A stretch of DNA of 64,000 bases from Pseudonocardia hydrocarbonoxydans (lineage in GTDB: Bacteria > Actinomycetota > Actinomycetes > Mycobacteriales > Pseudonocardiaceae), in contig NZ_BJNG01000016.1 in NCBI RefSeq assembly GCF_006539565.1, positions 62,001-126,000 of the forward strand, given 5' to 3'. Under the pieces are notes generated by a model that was not told where the DNA came from, did no database searches, and saw only the letters and a program-made list of their open reading frames with translations. Shown piece by piece: positions 1 through 7,893 of this stretch; within the stretch, counting starts at the first letter, position 1; every line of letters begins with the position of its first letter. The translations under genes and the position numbers were made by a program.

Positions 1-828
1 GTCGATCGGGTTCGCCGCCAGGAACGCCCGCAACATCGCCCAGCGCGGCCCGTACATCTGCGCCTCGGCCTCCAGCGAGCCGGGCGGGGCGAGCATCGGG
101 AACTGCCGGTACTCCCACGGCCTCCCGTCCCACTCGATCTCCGGGACGGTGATGTCGACGTCGCCGCACGACCCGTCGACGGTGAACAGGCCGTCGGCGA
201 CGTCGGCGGTGATTTTCATGCCCACCCACATGCCCGACGCCCGCGACATCGCCACGCCGTAGCGGCCCAGCCGCACGATCTCCTCCGCCGTGCCCGGGTA
301 GAGGACGGGCAGGCCGAACCCGGCCAGGGTGCGCTCGCTAATGCACGGGATGGTCGAGGACTTGCAGCTCGGGTCGTCACCGGCCAGGACCAGGACGCCG
401 CCGCGGGGGTGCGCGCCGCACATGTTGCCGTGCCGCAGCGGGTCGCCCGCCCGGTCGACGCCGGGCGCCTTGCCGTACCAGACGCCGACGGCCCCGTCGA
501 CGGTGCGCGGGTGGCCGGGCACCTCGACCTGGCTGCCCCAGACCGCCGTGGCGGCCAGCTCCTCGTTGACGCCCGGGACCAGCGTCAGCCCGGCGTTCTC
601 GCGCAGCTCCGCCGCGCGGGCGAGGGTCTGGTCGAGCCCGCCGAGCGGGCTGCCCTGGTAGCCGGAGACGAACGACGCGGTGCGCAAGCCCGCCGCGGCG
701 TCGGCGGCGTGCTGCTCCACGAGCATCCGCGCGATGGCCTGGACACCCGTCAGCAGGACGGGCCCGGCCCCGGCGCGGTACCGCGAGGCGAGCTCGAAGT
801 CGACGGGGCGGGAGTCCTGCAGCGTCAT
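1..828 (-). CDS. Indolepyruvate ferredoxin oxidoreductase family protein, N-terminal part (runs off the window)
   Basis: The visible 276 codons begin with ATG at 828 (MTLQDSRPVDFEL) and stay open to base 1, so the C-terminus is outside the window. The sequence GVQAIARMLVEQ followed by SGYQGSPLGGLD matches the N-terminal ThDP/pyrimidine-binding part of the large fused indolepyruvate:ferredoxin oxidoreductases, which oxidatively decarboxylate aryl-2-oxoacids to aryl-acyl-CoA. The start lies 8 bp after the stop of the IclR gene, so it is probably the last gene of the operon that begins with the extradiol dioxygenases. The family call is firm. The substrate is unknown, and members in aromatic clusters may not act on indolepyruvate. 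Confidence 0.8.
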   Translation of the reverse strand, partial: MTLQDSRPVDFELASRYRAGAGPVLLTGVQAIARMLVEQHAADAAAGLRTASFVSGYQGSPLGGLDQTLARAAELRENAGLTLVPGVNEELAATAVWGSQVEVPGHPRTVDGAVGVWYGKAPGVDRAGDPLRHGNMCGAHPRGGVLVLAGDDPSCKSSTIPCISERTLAGFGLPVLYPGTAEEIVRLGRYGVAMSRASGMWVGMKITADVADGLFTVDGSCGDVDITVPEIEWDGRPWEYRQFPMLAPPGSLEAEAQMYGPRWAMLRAFLAANPID

Positions 829-836
829 GGCGCTCC

Positions 837-1691
837 TTATTCCTGTGACCGCTCCAGGGCCGCGGACACCGACGCCGCCGCCCTCCGGACACTCTGCACG
901 ACCGCGACCTTGCGCGCTCCGAGCACGCGCGAGGTCCCGCCGACCACGGAGATCGCCGCGACGGCCACCGTCCGCTCGCCGCGGCGCAGCACGATCGGCG
1001 CCGCGATCGACGACATCCCCATCGTGTGCTCCTCGCGCGAGGCCGCGTAGCCGTCGACGAGCACCTGGTGCAGCACCTGCCGGTACCGGTTCGGGTCGAC
1101 GATGGTGAACGGCGTGCGCCGCACGAACCCGCGGTCCAGGATCGCCTGCGCCATCGACGGGTTGTACGCCGCGATCGCCTTCGCCGAGCTGGACGAGTGC
1201 CCCGGCCCGCGGCGGTAGAGCTCGGTGTGGAACAGCGTGCCCGCGCCGCTGGCCTCCAGCCGGTCGACGAACAGCACGTCGGCGCCCACCGGCACCGCGA
1301 GCTGGGCGGTCTCGCGCAGCACCTCCCGCAGCTCACCGAGCACCGGCAGGGCCAGCTCGCGCAGCATCAGCCGGTCGACGGCCAGCTGCCCGATCTCGAA
1401 CAGTCGCAGGCCCAGCCGGTAACGCCCGGCGCGCGAGCGCTCCAGCATCCCCGACGCCGCCAGCGCGGCCAGCATCCGCGACGCCGTGCTCTTCGCGACG
1501 CCCAGCTCCGCCGCCACCCGCGTGGCGCCCAGCTCCCGTTCCCGCTCGAAGCAGCCGAGCACGGCCATCGCTATGGACACCGAGCGCAGCGGGCCGTCGC
1601 CCACCGCGTCGCCGTCGACCTCCGGGACCGGGACCTCGGGCGCGAGCGCGGCCGGGTCCAGGATCGCCTCGTCGAGATCCAGGATCGTCAT
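837..1691 (-). CDS. IclR-family transcriptional regulator
   Basis: The protein has 284 aa. An acidic leader of about 35 residues precedes the winged helix (about 36-100; RVAAELGVAKSTASRMLAAL), and the rest is the IclR effector-binding domain, with VGADVLFVDRLEASG and the terminal IAAPIVLRRG...AAISVVG block. It belongs to the regulators that sense aromatic acids or ring-cleavage intermediates. It sits between the histidine phosphatase and the indolepyruvate oxidoreductase-like gene, on the same strand and probably on the same transcript. The long leader is unlike the other two IclR proteins of the window. A later start near the helix cannot be excluded. Confidence 0.85.
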   Translation of the reverse strand: MTILDLDEAILDPAALAPEVPVPEVDGDAVGDGPLRSVSIAMAVLGCFERERELGATRVAAELGVAKSTASRMLAALAASGMLERSRAGRYRLGLRLFEIGQLAVDRLMLRELALPVLGELREVLRETAQLAVPVGADVLFVDRLEASGAGTLFHTELYRRGPGHSSSSAKAIAAYNPSMAQAILDRGFVRRTPFTIVDPNRYRQVLHQVLVDGYAASREEHTMGMSSIAAPIVLRRGERTVAVAAISVVGGTSRVLGARKVAVVQSVRRAAASVSAALERSQE

Positions 1692-1701
1692 CTGCCCAGG
1701 G

Positions 1702-1738
1702 CTCCCACCGTCACGACTCCCACCGTCACGACTCCCAC
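1702..1738. repeat. Short tandem repeat, 15-bp unit, about 2.5 copies
   Basis: CTCCCACCGTCACGA occurs twice in direct succession (1702-1716, 1717-1731) and is followed by a partial third copy. On the minus strand it covers the stop codon of the phosphatase gene and the short gap before the IclR start. Each unit carries a TGA and a GGTGGGAG ribosome-binding-like stretch. It looks like a replication-slippage duplication of the gene junction. Confidence 0.7.
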
Positions 1739-2811
1739 TGCGGGAACTCGTCCGGCGGCGGCACGTTCACCTCGGTGACCCGGTTGCGGTAGGACACGAA
1801 CGCGGTCTGCCCGCCCTCGCGCAGCTTCACCCGGATCTCCTCGGTGTTGAGCGGCTCGCCCGGGTCGTAACCGTGCGCCCAGGTGGCGAACGCGCGCATC
1901 GGCCCGGAGTGGGTGGCCGCGAGGATCCGCTGGTCGCCCGGGTTCTCCGCGATGAGCCGGTGGAACCCGCGCCAGAACCGGCGCACGCACAGCGCGGGCG
2001 GTTCGAAGTACATCAGCGGGATCGTCAGCCAGGTCTGGATCGGGTCGCCCCCGCCCAGCTGCACGCGGTAGAACCGGTCGATCTCGACGAGCCAGCGGGG
2101 CCGGTCGCCGACCGCCATCCGCTCCAGCTTCTCCATCGTCGACTGGTACTGCCGGAACGCCGAGGTGACGTCGCGCAGGCCGTCGGGGGTCCACACCCCG
2201 AAGTTGCGCAGCTCCGGGATCGGCGTCGGCTCGGTGAGGGTGATGTCCTTGCCCCACATCGCCATGCCGTCCTGCGCGCCGTTGTAGAGCTGGACGGCGG
2301 TCTGCCGGGCGCGGTTGGTGTCGGCGTGCACCAGGCGGACGGTGTCGCCCGCGTCCCAGCGCCGGGCCAGCTCGTGGCCGCGGCGGTGGGCCTGCCAGCC
2401 GCCCATCGGCGTCAGGCCGGCGTCGGTGGAGTACCCCTGCGTGATGCCGTGGCGGATGATCGAGATCTCACAGACGAACTTCTCGCTCGCCCGTCGCTCG
2501 ACCGGTGCCGCGACCTCCTTGCCGCGCGTCGCCTCGGCCAGGGCCGGGGTGAACGTCGCGCCGTCGAACTCGACCGTCGGCGCGGGCGGGGCCGCCGTCG
2601 CGCCCCGCTCGCGGAAGCGGCGCAGGTACAGCGGGGTCTCGTCGACGGTCGCGGTGCCGGTCCCGGCCTTGTTCGCGGTGCCGCTGCTGTTGCCGCCGCG
2701 GCCGTTGCTGCCGTTCGTCGCCGGCGCGGAGCCCTGGCGTTCCCGGTACCGGGCGAGGTAGTTCGGCGCCTCGTACCGGTCGAGCTTGCGCGGGTCGTGG
2801 GGGGCGGTCAC
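1726..2811 (-). CDS. Histidine phosphatase (phosphoglycerate mutase) family protein
   Basis: GTG at 2811 overlaps the stop of the upstream dioxygenase (GTGA), giving 361 aa. The first 120 residues are a low-complexity linker with two short related boxes (YLARYRERQ and YLRRFRERG). The phosphatase domain follows, with the catalytic SIIRHGITQG motif and ATHSGPMRAF for the second histidine. Such enzymes hydrolyse phosphomonoesters through phosphohistidine. Its place between extradiol dioxygenases and regulators suggests a catabolic phosphatase, perhaps one releasing a catechol from an aryl phosphate made by the kinase at 12.8-15.6 kb. That role is inference. The N-terminal extension is unusual for the family. 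Confidence 0.8.
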   Translation of the reverse strand: MTAPHDPRKLDRYEAPNYLARYRERQGSAPATNGSNGRGGNSSGTANKAGTGTATVDETPLYLRRFRERGATAAPPAPTVEFDGATFTPALAEATRGKEVAAPVERRASEKFVCEISIIRHGITQGYSTDAGLTPMGGWQAHRRGHELARRWDAGDTVRLVHADTNRARQTAVQLYNGAQDGMAMWGKDITLTEPTPIPELRNFGVWTPDGLRDVTSAFRQYQSTMEKLERMAVGDRPRWLVEIDRFYRVQLGGGDPIQTWLTIPLMYFEPPALCVRRFWRGFHRLIAENPGDQRILAATHSGPMRAFATWAHGYDPGEPLNTEEIRVKLREGGQTAFVSYRNRVTEVNVPPPDEFPQWES

Positions 2812-3737
2812 GAGTGCACCGTGAAGAAGCGCTCGTTGACCTGGCGGTGGTAGTAGAAGATGGCGCGCCCCATCTCCTCCTCGGTCCAGGTGATCGGCTC
2901 GAAGTCGGGGTCGACCCAGTAGCCGCCGGTGAACAGCTCGTTGCGGTTGCCGACCGGGTCGAAGAAGTAGGTGGTGTACCCGCGGGTCACGCCGTGCCGC
3001 GTGGGGGCGACGTCGATCTGCACGCCGTGGTAGGCGAGGGTGTCGGCGGCGTCGCGGATGCCGTTCCAGTCGTCCATCCAGAACGCGAAGTGGTGCAGCG
3101 CCCCGTTCGGCCCGGTGATCACCGCGATGTCGTGCGGGGTGTGCGAGCGCTCCAGGAACGCCGCGAGCTGGTGGCCGTCGTTGGCCACGATCTGCTCGGT
3201 GAGCCGGAACTCCAGCACGCCCGAGAAGAACGCGGAGAACGCCTCGACGTCCTCGGCCATGACGAACACGTGGTCCAGCCGCGGCGGCGCGATGCCGACG
3301 AGGTCCTGCGGCCGGGGCGGCGGGTTGGTCATCGGCAGCATGTTGCCCAGGCGCTCCATGCCGTGCACCAGCTCGACCAGGTGGCCCGACGGGGCCTCGA
3401 AGCGGATCGCCTCGCCCCAGCCCGGGCCCAGCTCGCGCGCCGCGTACCGCTTCACCGGCACGCTCGCGGCTTGCAGCTTCTCGGTGAAGTAGTCCAGGTC
3501 GGCGGCCTCGGCGACCTTGAACGCCATGTGGTCCAGGCCGTAGGTCGGCGCCTGGCGCAGGACGACGGAGTGGTGCTCGTGCTCGTCCCAGCACTTGAGG
3601 AACACGCGGTCGACACCGTCGCGGACGTCGCGGGCGGTCTCGATCAGGCCGAGCACCTCGGTGTAGTAGGCGGCGCACAGCTCGAGGTCCGGCACCCGGA
3701 TCTCGACGTGCTGCAGGCGAAGGATTCGATCACTCAT
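2808..3737 (-). CDS. Extradiol ring-cleavage dioxygenase (catechol 2,3-dioxygenase type), copy 1
   Basis: This 309-aa, two-module VOC protein has the length of XylE-type catechol 2,3-dioxygenases. The C-terminal module carries the three iron ligands: PRLDHVFVM (His), NGALHHFAFW (His) and NRNELF (Glu), with the family signature around HGVTRGYTTYFFDP. It should cleave a catechol next to the hydroxyls to give a 2-hydroxymuconic semialdehyde. Its ATG at 3737 overlaps the stop of the paralogue (ATGA), and its stop overlaps the phosphatase start, so the three are translationally coupled. The exact catechol substrate cannot be read from sequence. Confidence 0.88.
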   Translation of the reverse strand: MSDRILRLQHVEIRVPDLELCAAYYTEVLGLIETARDVRDGVDRVFLKCWDEHEHHSVVLRQAPTYGLDHMAFKVAEAADLDYFTEKLQAASVPVKRYAARELGPGWGEAIRFEAPSGHLVELVHGMERLGNMLPMTNPPPRPQDLVGIAPPRLDHVFVMAEDVEAFSAFFSGVLEFRLTEQIVANDGHQLAAFLERSHTPHDIAVITGPNGALHHFAFWMDDWNGIRDAADTLAYHGVQIDVAPTRHGVTRGYTTYFFDPVGNRNELFTGGYWVDPDFEPITWTEEEMGRAIFYYHRQVNERFFTVHS

Positions 3738-4663
3738 GTGTGCATCCTCAGGAAGCGCTGGCTGACGATGTTCTCGTAGTAGAAGAGCCCCTTGCCGAAC
3801 TCCTGCTCCGTCCAGGTGATGATCTCCTGGTCCGGGTCGACCCAGTAGCCGCCGGTGAACACCTCGTTGCGGATGCCGAGCGGGTCGAAGAAGTAGATGG
3901 TGTTGCCGCGGGTGACACCGTGCCGCGTCGGGCCCTGGTCGATCTGCACGCCGTTGTATGCCAGCGTGTCGGCGGCCTTGCGGATGTGGTCCCAGTCGTC
4001 GAGCCAGTACGCCCAGTGGTGCAGCGCGCCGTTGGGCCCGTTGACGATCGCGATGTCGTGCGGGGAGTTGGTGCGGCCCGCGAGCCAGACGCCCATCTGG
4101 TGACCGTTGCCGTCGAGCACCTGCTCGGTGAGCCGCAGGCCCAGCACGTCCTGGAAGAACCGCGCCGCCTCGCCCACCTCCTCGGCGTTGACGAGCATGT
4201 GGTCCATCCGGGGCGGCGCGATGCCCGGCAGGTCCGGGGGCGGCACCGGGGCCGGGTTGTGCTTGCCCAGGACGTTGCCGGTCTTCTCGACGTCCCAGAC
4301 GAGCTCCATGATCTGGCCCGACGGCACCTCGAAGCGGATCGACTCGCCCTGGCCGACGGCCTCCCCCTTCGAGACGCGGGAGACCTGGGCGCCGTAGTCG
4401 GCGAGCTTCTTCTCGAAGTCGTGCAGGTCGTCCTCGTGCTCGACGCGGAAGGTGAAGGAGTCCATCCCGGTGCGCGGGTTGTAGCGCATGCGCAGCGAGT
4501 GGTGGTCCTCCTCGTCCCAGCACTTGAAGTAGACGGTGTCGCCCAACTCCGGGTCGACGGTGCGCTGGACCTGCTGCAGGCCCATGACCTCGGTGTAGTA
4601 GGCGGTGGCGAGATCGAGGTCCGGCGTGCGGACGTCGATGTGGGCGAGGCGGAGGATGCCCAT
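3734..4663 (-). CDS. Extradiol ring-cleavage dioxygenase (catechol 2,3-dioxygenase type), copy 2
   Basis: First gene of the minus-strand meta-cleavage operon, 309 aa. It is clearly paralogous to the next gene, with the same length and block structure. Iron ligands are H155 (PRMDHMLV), a His of LHHWAYW near 215 and E267 (GIRNEVF). The stretch from H248 to E267 fits the extradiol dioxygenase signature. GGGAGC lies upstream of the ATG. The operator-bearing region at 4664-4760 separates it from the divergent 231-aa gene. Two tandem enzymes suggest different substituted catechols or a heteromeric enzyme. Which one serves the main substrate is unknown. Confidence 0.88.
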   Translation of the reverse strand: MGILRLAHIDVRTPDLDLATAYYTEVMGLQQVQRTVDPELGDTVYFKCWDEEDHHSLRMRYNPRTGMDSFTFRVEHEDDLHDFEKKLADYGAQVSRVSKGEAVGQGESIRFEVPSGQIMELVWDVEKTGNVLGKHNPAPVPPPDLPGIAPPRMDHMLVNAEEVGEAARFFQDVLGLRLTEQVLDGNGHQMGVWLAGRTNSPHDIAIVNGPNGALHHWAYWLDDWDHIRKAADTLAYNGVQIDQGPTRHGVTRGNTIYFFDPLGIRNEVFTGGYWVDPDQEIITWTEQEFGKGLFYYENIVSQRFLRMHT

Positions 4664-4709
4664 GTATCAGCTCCCGGTTCGCTTGACGCCCCGACGCTAG
4701 CCCGCCTAG

Positions 4710-4749
4710 CGTTCCGCAAGGAAGACACAGCGTTCCGGATATCAGAACG
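4710..4749. promoter_or_regulatory. Operator-like palindrome CGTTC-N9-GAACG with a degenerate second copy
   Basis: In the divergent gap between the extradiol operon and the 231-aa gene, CGTTCCGGATATCAGAACG (4731-4749) is an inverted repeat of CGTTC/GAACG with a 9-bp spacer. A half-conserved copy starts exactly 21 bp earlier (CGTTCCGCAAGGAAGACAC, 4710-4728). The same motif occurs at 6276, 15677, 15704 and 36367. IclR regulators bind sites of this kind, and one encoded close by is the likely ligand (inference). Confidence 0.7.
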
Positions 4750-4760
4750 GGGGCGGGGTC

Positions 4761-5456
4761 GTGACCGATCCCCTCGACATGCGCGCGGCCGTGGCGGAGT
4801 ACGTCGCGGCGCTGCACCGTGCCTACCTCGCGCAGGCCGACACCTTCCCGCCCGCGGTCCGCGGGCGGATGCCGCTGCTGGCCGGCGGGACACTGACCGT
4901 CGCCGCGGTCGGCGCCCGCAACCTGCACCTGCTCGCCACCCGCGAGGGGCTGGGCCCGCTGCGCGGCCAGGAGGTCGCCGTGCCGGGTTCGCTGCCCGGC
5001 CTCGACTGGGAGCTGCGGTTCTACGATCCGGTCGTCACACCGTCGCTGGGCCTGGTCGACGAGCGGGAGGGACCGGCGTACGGCGAGGTCAAGCACGCAC
5101 TGGGGCTCACCACCGTCGTCTACCACGTGGTGGCCCAGCCCGGTTCCGGGCTGACCCCGCACCACGCCGGGCACGTCGGGTCGGGGCTGGCCGCGCAGCA
5201 CTCGTCGGCGGCCCGCGACTTCGAGGCCATCCGCGCCAGGGTGCGCGGGCGCGAGCACCTCGTCGACGAGCTGGTGGGCGCCGCGTCCGCCGGGCTCCCC
5301 CGCGCCCAGGCCCTGCTGGCGAAGGCCATCGCCCCGCACAACGCCGGGGTGGCGGCCGCGGCGGACTCCCCGACGCCCGATCCCGACGAGGTGCGCAGGG
5401 CGCTGCTGGAGTCGGTCGGCGGCCGCCGGGACTGGACCCCGGAGGCGCCGCGGTGA
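4761..5456 (+). CDS. Conserved-looking protein of unknown function in the catabolic island
   Basis: This 231-aa protein has a GTG start preceded by a G-rich ribosome-binding stretch. I do not recognise a family. It is soluble, with no signal peptide or membrane segment. The middle holds RFYDPVVTPSLGLVDE and GLTTVVYHVVAQPGSGLTPH, a plausible alpha/beta core. Residues 150-200 look helical (arginine/alanine-rich). It starts 12 bp after an operator palindrome and is followed after 28 bp by an IclR regulator on the same strand, so it is probably expressed with the catabolic genes. It could be an accessory or sensing protein, but no function is assigned. Confidence 0.65.
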   Translation: MTDPLDMRAAVAEYVAALHRAYLAQADTFPPAVRGRMPLLAGGTLTVAAVGARNLHLLATREGLGPLRGQEVAVPGSLPGLDWELRFYDPVVTPSLGLVDEREGPAYGEVKHALGLTTVVYHVVAQPGSGLTPHHAGHVGSGLAAQHSSAARDFEAIRARVRGREHLVDELVGAASAGLPRAQALLAKAIAPHNAGVAAAADSPTPDPDEVRRALLESVGGRRDWTPEAPR

Positions 5457-5484
5457 CCGGGCGGGCGCCCCGTGGGGAGCGGGC

Positions 5485-6273
5485 GTGACGGACGCGACGC
5501 TGTCCACCGTGCGCAACGCCGCCCGGCTGCTCAAGGTGTTCCTCAGCCGGGAGGAGTCGATCGGGGTCTCCGAGCTGGCCCGGCGGCTCGGCCTCGGCAA
5601 GTCCAACGTGCACCGGCTGCTCACCACGCTGGTGGCCGAGGGTCTCGTCGAGCAGGACCCGCACACCGGGGGCTACCGCCTCGGCATCGTCATGTTCGAG
5701 CTGGGCGAGGCCGTCAAGGTGCACCTGGACCTGCACGCCGCCGCCGGTCCCGTGCTCGCCCACCTGCGGGAACAGACCGGCGAGTCGTCCCAGATCGGGG
5801 TGCTCGACGGCGACGAGGTCGTCTACGTCGACCGGCTGGAGAGCGCCCACTCGCTGCGCCTGTTCACCGAGACCGGGCGGCGGGTGCCCGCGCACTGCAC
5901 CTCCAGCGGCAAGGTGCTGCTGGCCCACTGCCCCGAGCCCGACCGCGAGGCGTTCCTGGCCCGCCCGCTCACCCCGCTGACACCGCACACCCTCGTCGAG
6001 CCGGGCGTGCTGCGGGCCGAGCTGGCGACCGTGCGCGCCCGCGGCTGGGCCGAGGCGATCAACGAGCGCGAGATCGGCGTCGCGAGCCTGGCCGCCCCGA
6101 TCCGCGACATCCTCGGCGACGTCGTGGCCGCCATCAGCATCGGCGCCCCCGTGGCCCGCTTCGGCGCGGTGCCCCGGCGCCGCTTCGCCCGCGCCCTGGT
6201 GGAGGCCGGCGAGGCGGTGAGTCGCCGCCTCGGCTGGAACCCGGAGCTGGCGACGAGGGGCCGCGAGGCATGA
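5485..6273 (+). CDS. IclR-family transcriptional regulator
   Basis: The 262-aa protein starts at GTG 5485, after GGGGAGC. The N-terminal winged helix (SELARRLGLGKSNVHRLLTT) is followed by an effector domain with VVYVDRLESAH, PAHCTSSGKVLLA and INEREIGVASLAAPI. It closely resembles the regulator at 11.9 kb (shared STVRNAARLLK-like opening and RLGL-HRLL helix). It lies directly upstream of the hydratase operon, whose promoter carries a perfect CCGTTCCG/CGGAACGG palindrome, and downstream of another copy of that motif at 4731. It is the best candidate for the pathway regulator; whether it activates or represses cannot be told. Confidence 0.87.
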   Translation: MTDATLSTVRNAARLLKVFLSREESIGVSELARRLGLGKSNVHRLLTTLVAEGLVEQDPHTGGYRLGIVMFELGEAVKVHLDLHAAAGPVLAHLREQTGESSQIGVLDGDEVVYVDRLESAHSLRLFTETGRRVPAHCTSSGKVLLAHCPEPDREAFLARPLTPLTPHTLVEPGVLRAELATVRARGWAEAINEREIGVASLAAPIRDILGDVVAAISIGAPVARFGAVPRRRFARALVEAGEAVSRRLGWNPELATRGREA

Positions 6274-6274
6274 A

Positions 6275-6295
6275 CCGTTCCGGTGGGCGGAACGG
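6275..6295. promoter_or_regulatory. Perfect 8+5+8 palindrome upstream of the hydratase operon
   Basis: CCGTTCCG and CGGAACGG are separated by GTGGG, giving CGTTC-N9-GAACG at 6276-6294. It sits between the IclR stop (6273) and the hydratase start (6362). It is the cleanest of the five full copies of this motif in the window and probably an IclR operator for the plus-strand meta-pathway genes. Confidence 0.75.
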
Positions 6296-6361
6296 GCACC
6301 GTGACCCGTGGCCCACATCCCGACACGATCAGACCCGGACACCGACGACTGGGAGTACCGC

Positions 6362-7147
6362 ATGCCCGTGACCGACGCACCGGCGAAGGCCCGGGCGCTC
6401 TACGACGCCCGCCGCACCCGCGTGCCGATCCCGCCGTTCACCGACGAGGACCCGACCCTCGGGATGGCCGACGGCTACGCGGTGCAGCGCGAGCTGATCG
6501 AACTGCTGCTCGCCGACGGCGACCGGGTCATCGGCCACAAGGTCGGCCTGACCAGCAAGCCGATGCAGAAGATGATCGGCGTCGACTCCCCCGACCACGG
6601 TCCGGTCCTCGCCTCCACCGTCTACCGCGACGGCGACACGATCCCGCTCGACCGGTTCATCCAGCCCAAGATCGAGGCCGAGATCGTCTTCGTCCTCGGC
6701 GAGCGGCTGCAGGGCCCCGGCGTGACGGTGACGCAGGCGCACGCGGCGATCGCCGGCGCGGTCGCCGCGATGGAGATCGTCGACTCGCGCATCGTCGACT
6801 GGAAGATCAAGCTGGCCGACACCGTCGCCGACCTGGCCTCCAACGGCGCGATGGCGACGTCGAGCCGGATCGTCCCGCTCGACGGGATCGACACCCGCCT
6901 GATCGGCATGACGCTCACCCGCAACGGCGAGCTGATCGACACCGGCGCGGGCGCCGCGGCGCTGGGCGACCCGGTGGCCGTCGTCGCCTGGCTGGCCAAC
7001 GTGCTCGGGGAGAACGGCGTGGCGCTGGAGCCGGGCCACCTGATCATGACCGGGGCGCTGCACGCCGCCGTCCCGATGACGGCGGGCGACGTCTTCCGCG
7101 CCGAGTTCGACCGGCTCGGGCCGATCACCGTGAGGGTAGGGGCATGA
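6362..7147 (+). CDS. 2-hydroxypenta-2,4-dienoate hydratase (2-keto-4-pentenoate hydratase), FAH family
   Basis: The 261-aa length fits the small hydratase/decarboxylase branch of the fumarylacetoacetate-hydrolase fold. ATG at 6362 is chosen because GGGAG lies just upstream; an in-frame GTG at 6308 lacks a binding site. Key blocks are VIGHKVGLTSKPMQK, QPKIEAEIVFVLG (metal-binding acids) and AMEIVDSRIVDWK. The enzyme would add water to 2-hydroxypentadienoate to give 4-hydroxy-2-oxovalerate, the substrate of the aldolase encoded at 34.4 kb. Its stop overlaps the next start (ATGA). The hydratase and decarboxylase assignments of this gene and its neighbour could be swapped. Confidence 0.8.
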   Translation: MPVTDAPAKARALYDARRTRVPIPPFTDEDPTLGMADGYAVQRELIELLLADGDRVIGHKVGLTSKPMQKMIGVDSPDHGPVLASTVYRDGDTIPLDRFIQPKIEAEIVFVLGERLQGPGVTVTQAHAAIAGAVAAMEIVDSRIVDWKIKLADTVADLASNGAMATSSRIVPLDGIDTRLIGMTLTRNGELIDTGAGAAALGDPVAVVAWLANVLGENGVALEPGHLIMTGALHAAVPMTAGDVFRAEFDRLGPITVRVGA

Positions 7148-7884
7148 GCGACTACGCCGTCCAGCTGCAGAAGGCGGTCGCCGACCGCACCGCGATCGAC
7201 GCGCTCGGCGTCCCCGACCTGGCCACCGCCTACGCCGTGCAGCGCGTGCTGCGCGACGCCGCGGGCCCTCTCGTCGGGTGGAAGCTGGGGGTCACCAGCC
7301 GCGCGAAGCAGGCGCAGGTCGGGGTGTCCAGCCCGGTCTTCGGCTTCCTCGCGGGCGCCAACGCGCTCGACATGGGCGAGCCGCTGGACACCGGGGCACT
7401 CATCCAGCCGCGCTGCGAGCCCGAGATCGTCTTCGTGCTCGGGCGCGACCTCGCGGGCCCGCACGTCACCGCGGCCGACGTGATCGCGGCGTCGTCCGGG
7501 GTGGCCGTCGGCATCGAGGTGCTCGACTCCCGCTACCGGGACTACAAGTTCACGATGGCCGACGTCGTCGCCGACAACACCTCGGCCGGCCGGTTCGTCG
7601 TCGGCACACCGGTGCCGCCCGCGGGGATCGACCTGCGCCTGGTCGGGGTCGTGCTGGAGAAGAACGGCGAGCTGGTCGCCACGGCGTCCGGCGCGGCGTC
7701 GCTCGGGCACCCCGCCGCGGCCGTCGCCTGGATGGTGCGCACGATGGCCGCCGACGGCGAGGGCCTGCGCGCGGGCGACGTCGTGCTCTCCGGCGGGCTC
7801 ACCGCCGCCGTCCCGGTGGCGCCCGGTGACGTCGTGGTGGCCTCGATCGACCGCCTCGGCACCCTCGAACTCGGCTGCAGGTAG
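7144..7884 (+). CDS. 4-oxalocrotonate decarboxylase (2-oxo-3-hexenedioate decarboxylase), FAH family
   Basis: This 246-aa paralogue of the preceding hydratase is coupled to it by an ATGA overlap. It has VGWKLGVTSRAKQAQ, QPRCEPEIVFVLG with the metal-binding acidic residues, and GIEVLDSRYRDYKF. In meta pathways the hydratase and decarboxylase are homologous, form a complex and are encoded side by side, as here. The enzyme would decarboxylate 2-oxo-3-hexenedioate to 2-hydroxypentadienoate. The adjacent 4-oxalocrotonate tautomerase gene supports the oxalocrotonate branch. Confidence 0.8.
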   Translation: MSDYAVQLQKAVADRTAIDALGVPDLATAYAVQRVLRDAAGPLVGWKLGVTSRAKQAQVGVSSPVFGFLAGANALDMGEPLDTGALIQPRCEPEIVFVLGRDLAGPHVTAADVIAASSGVAVGIEVLDSRYRDYKFTMADVVADNTSAGRFVVGTPVPPAGIDLRLVGVVLEKNGELVATASGAASLGHPAAAVAWMVRTMAADGEGLRAGDVVLSGGLTAAVPVAPGDVVVASIDRLGTLELGCR

Positions 7885-7893
7885 GAGACGACG

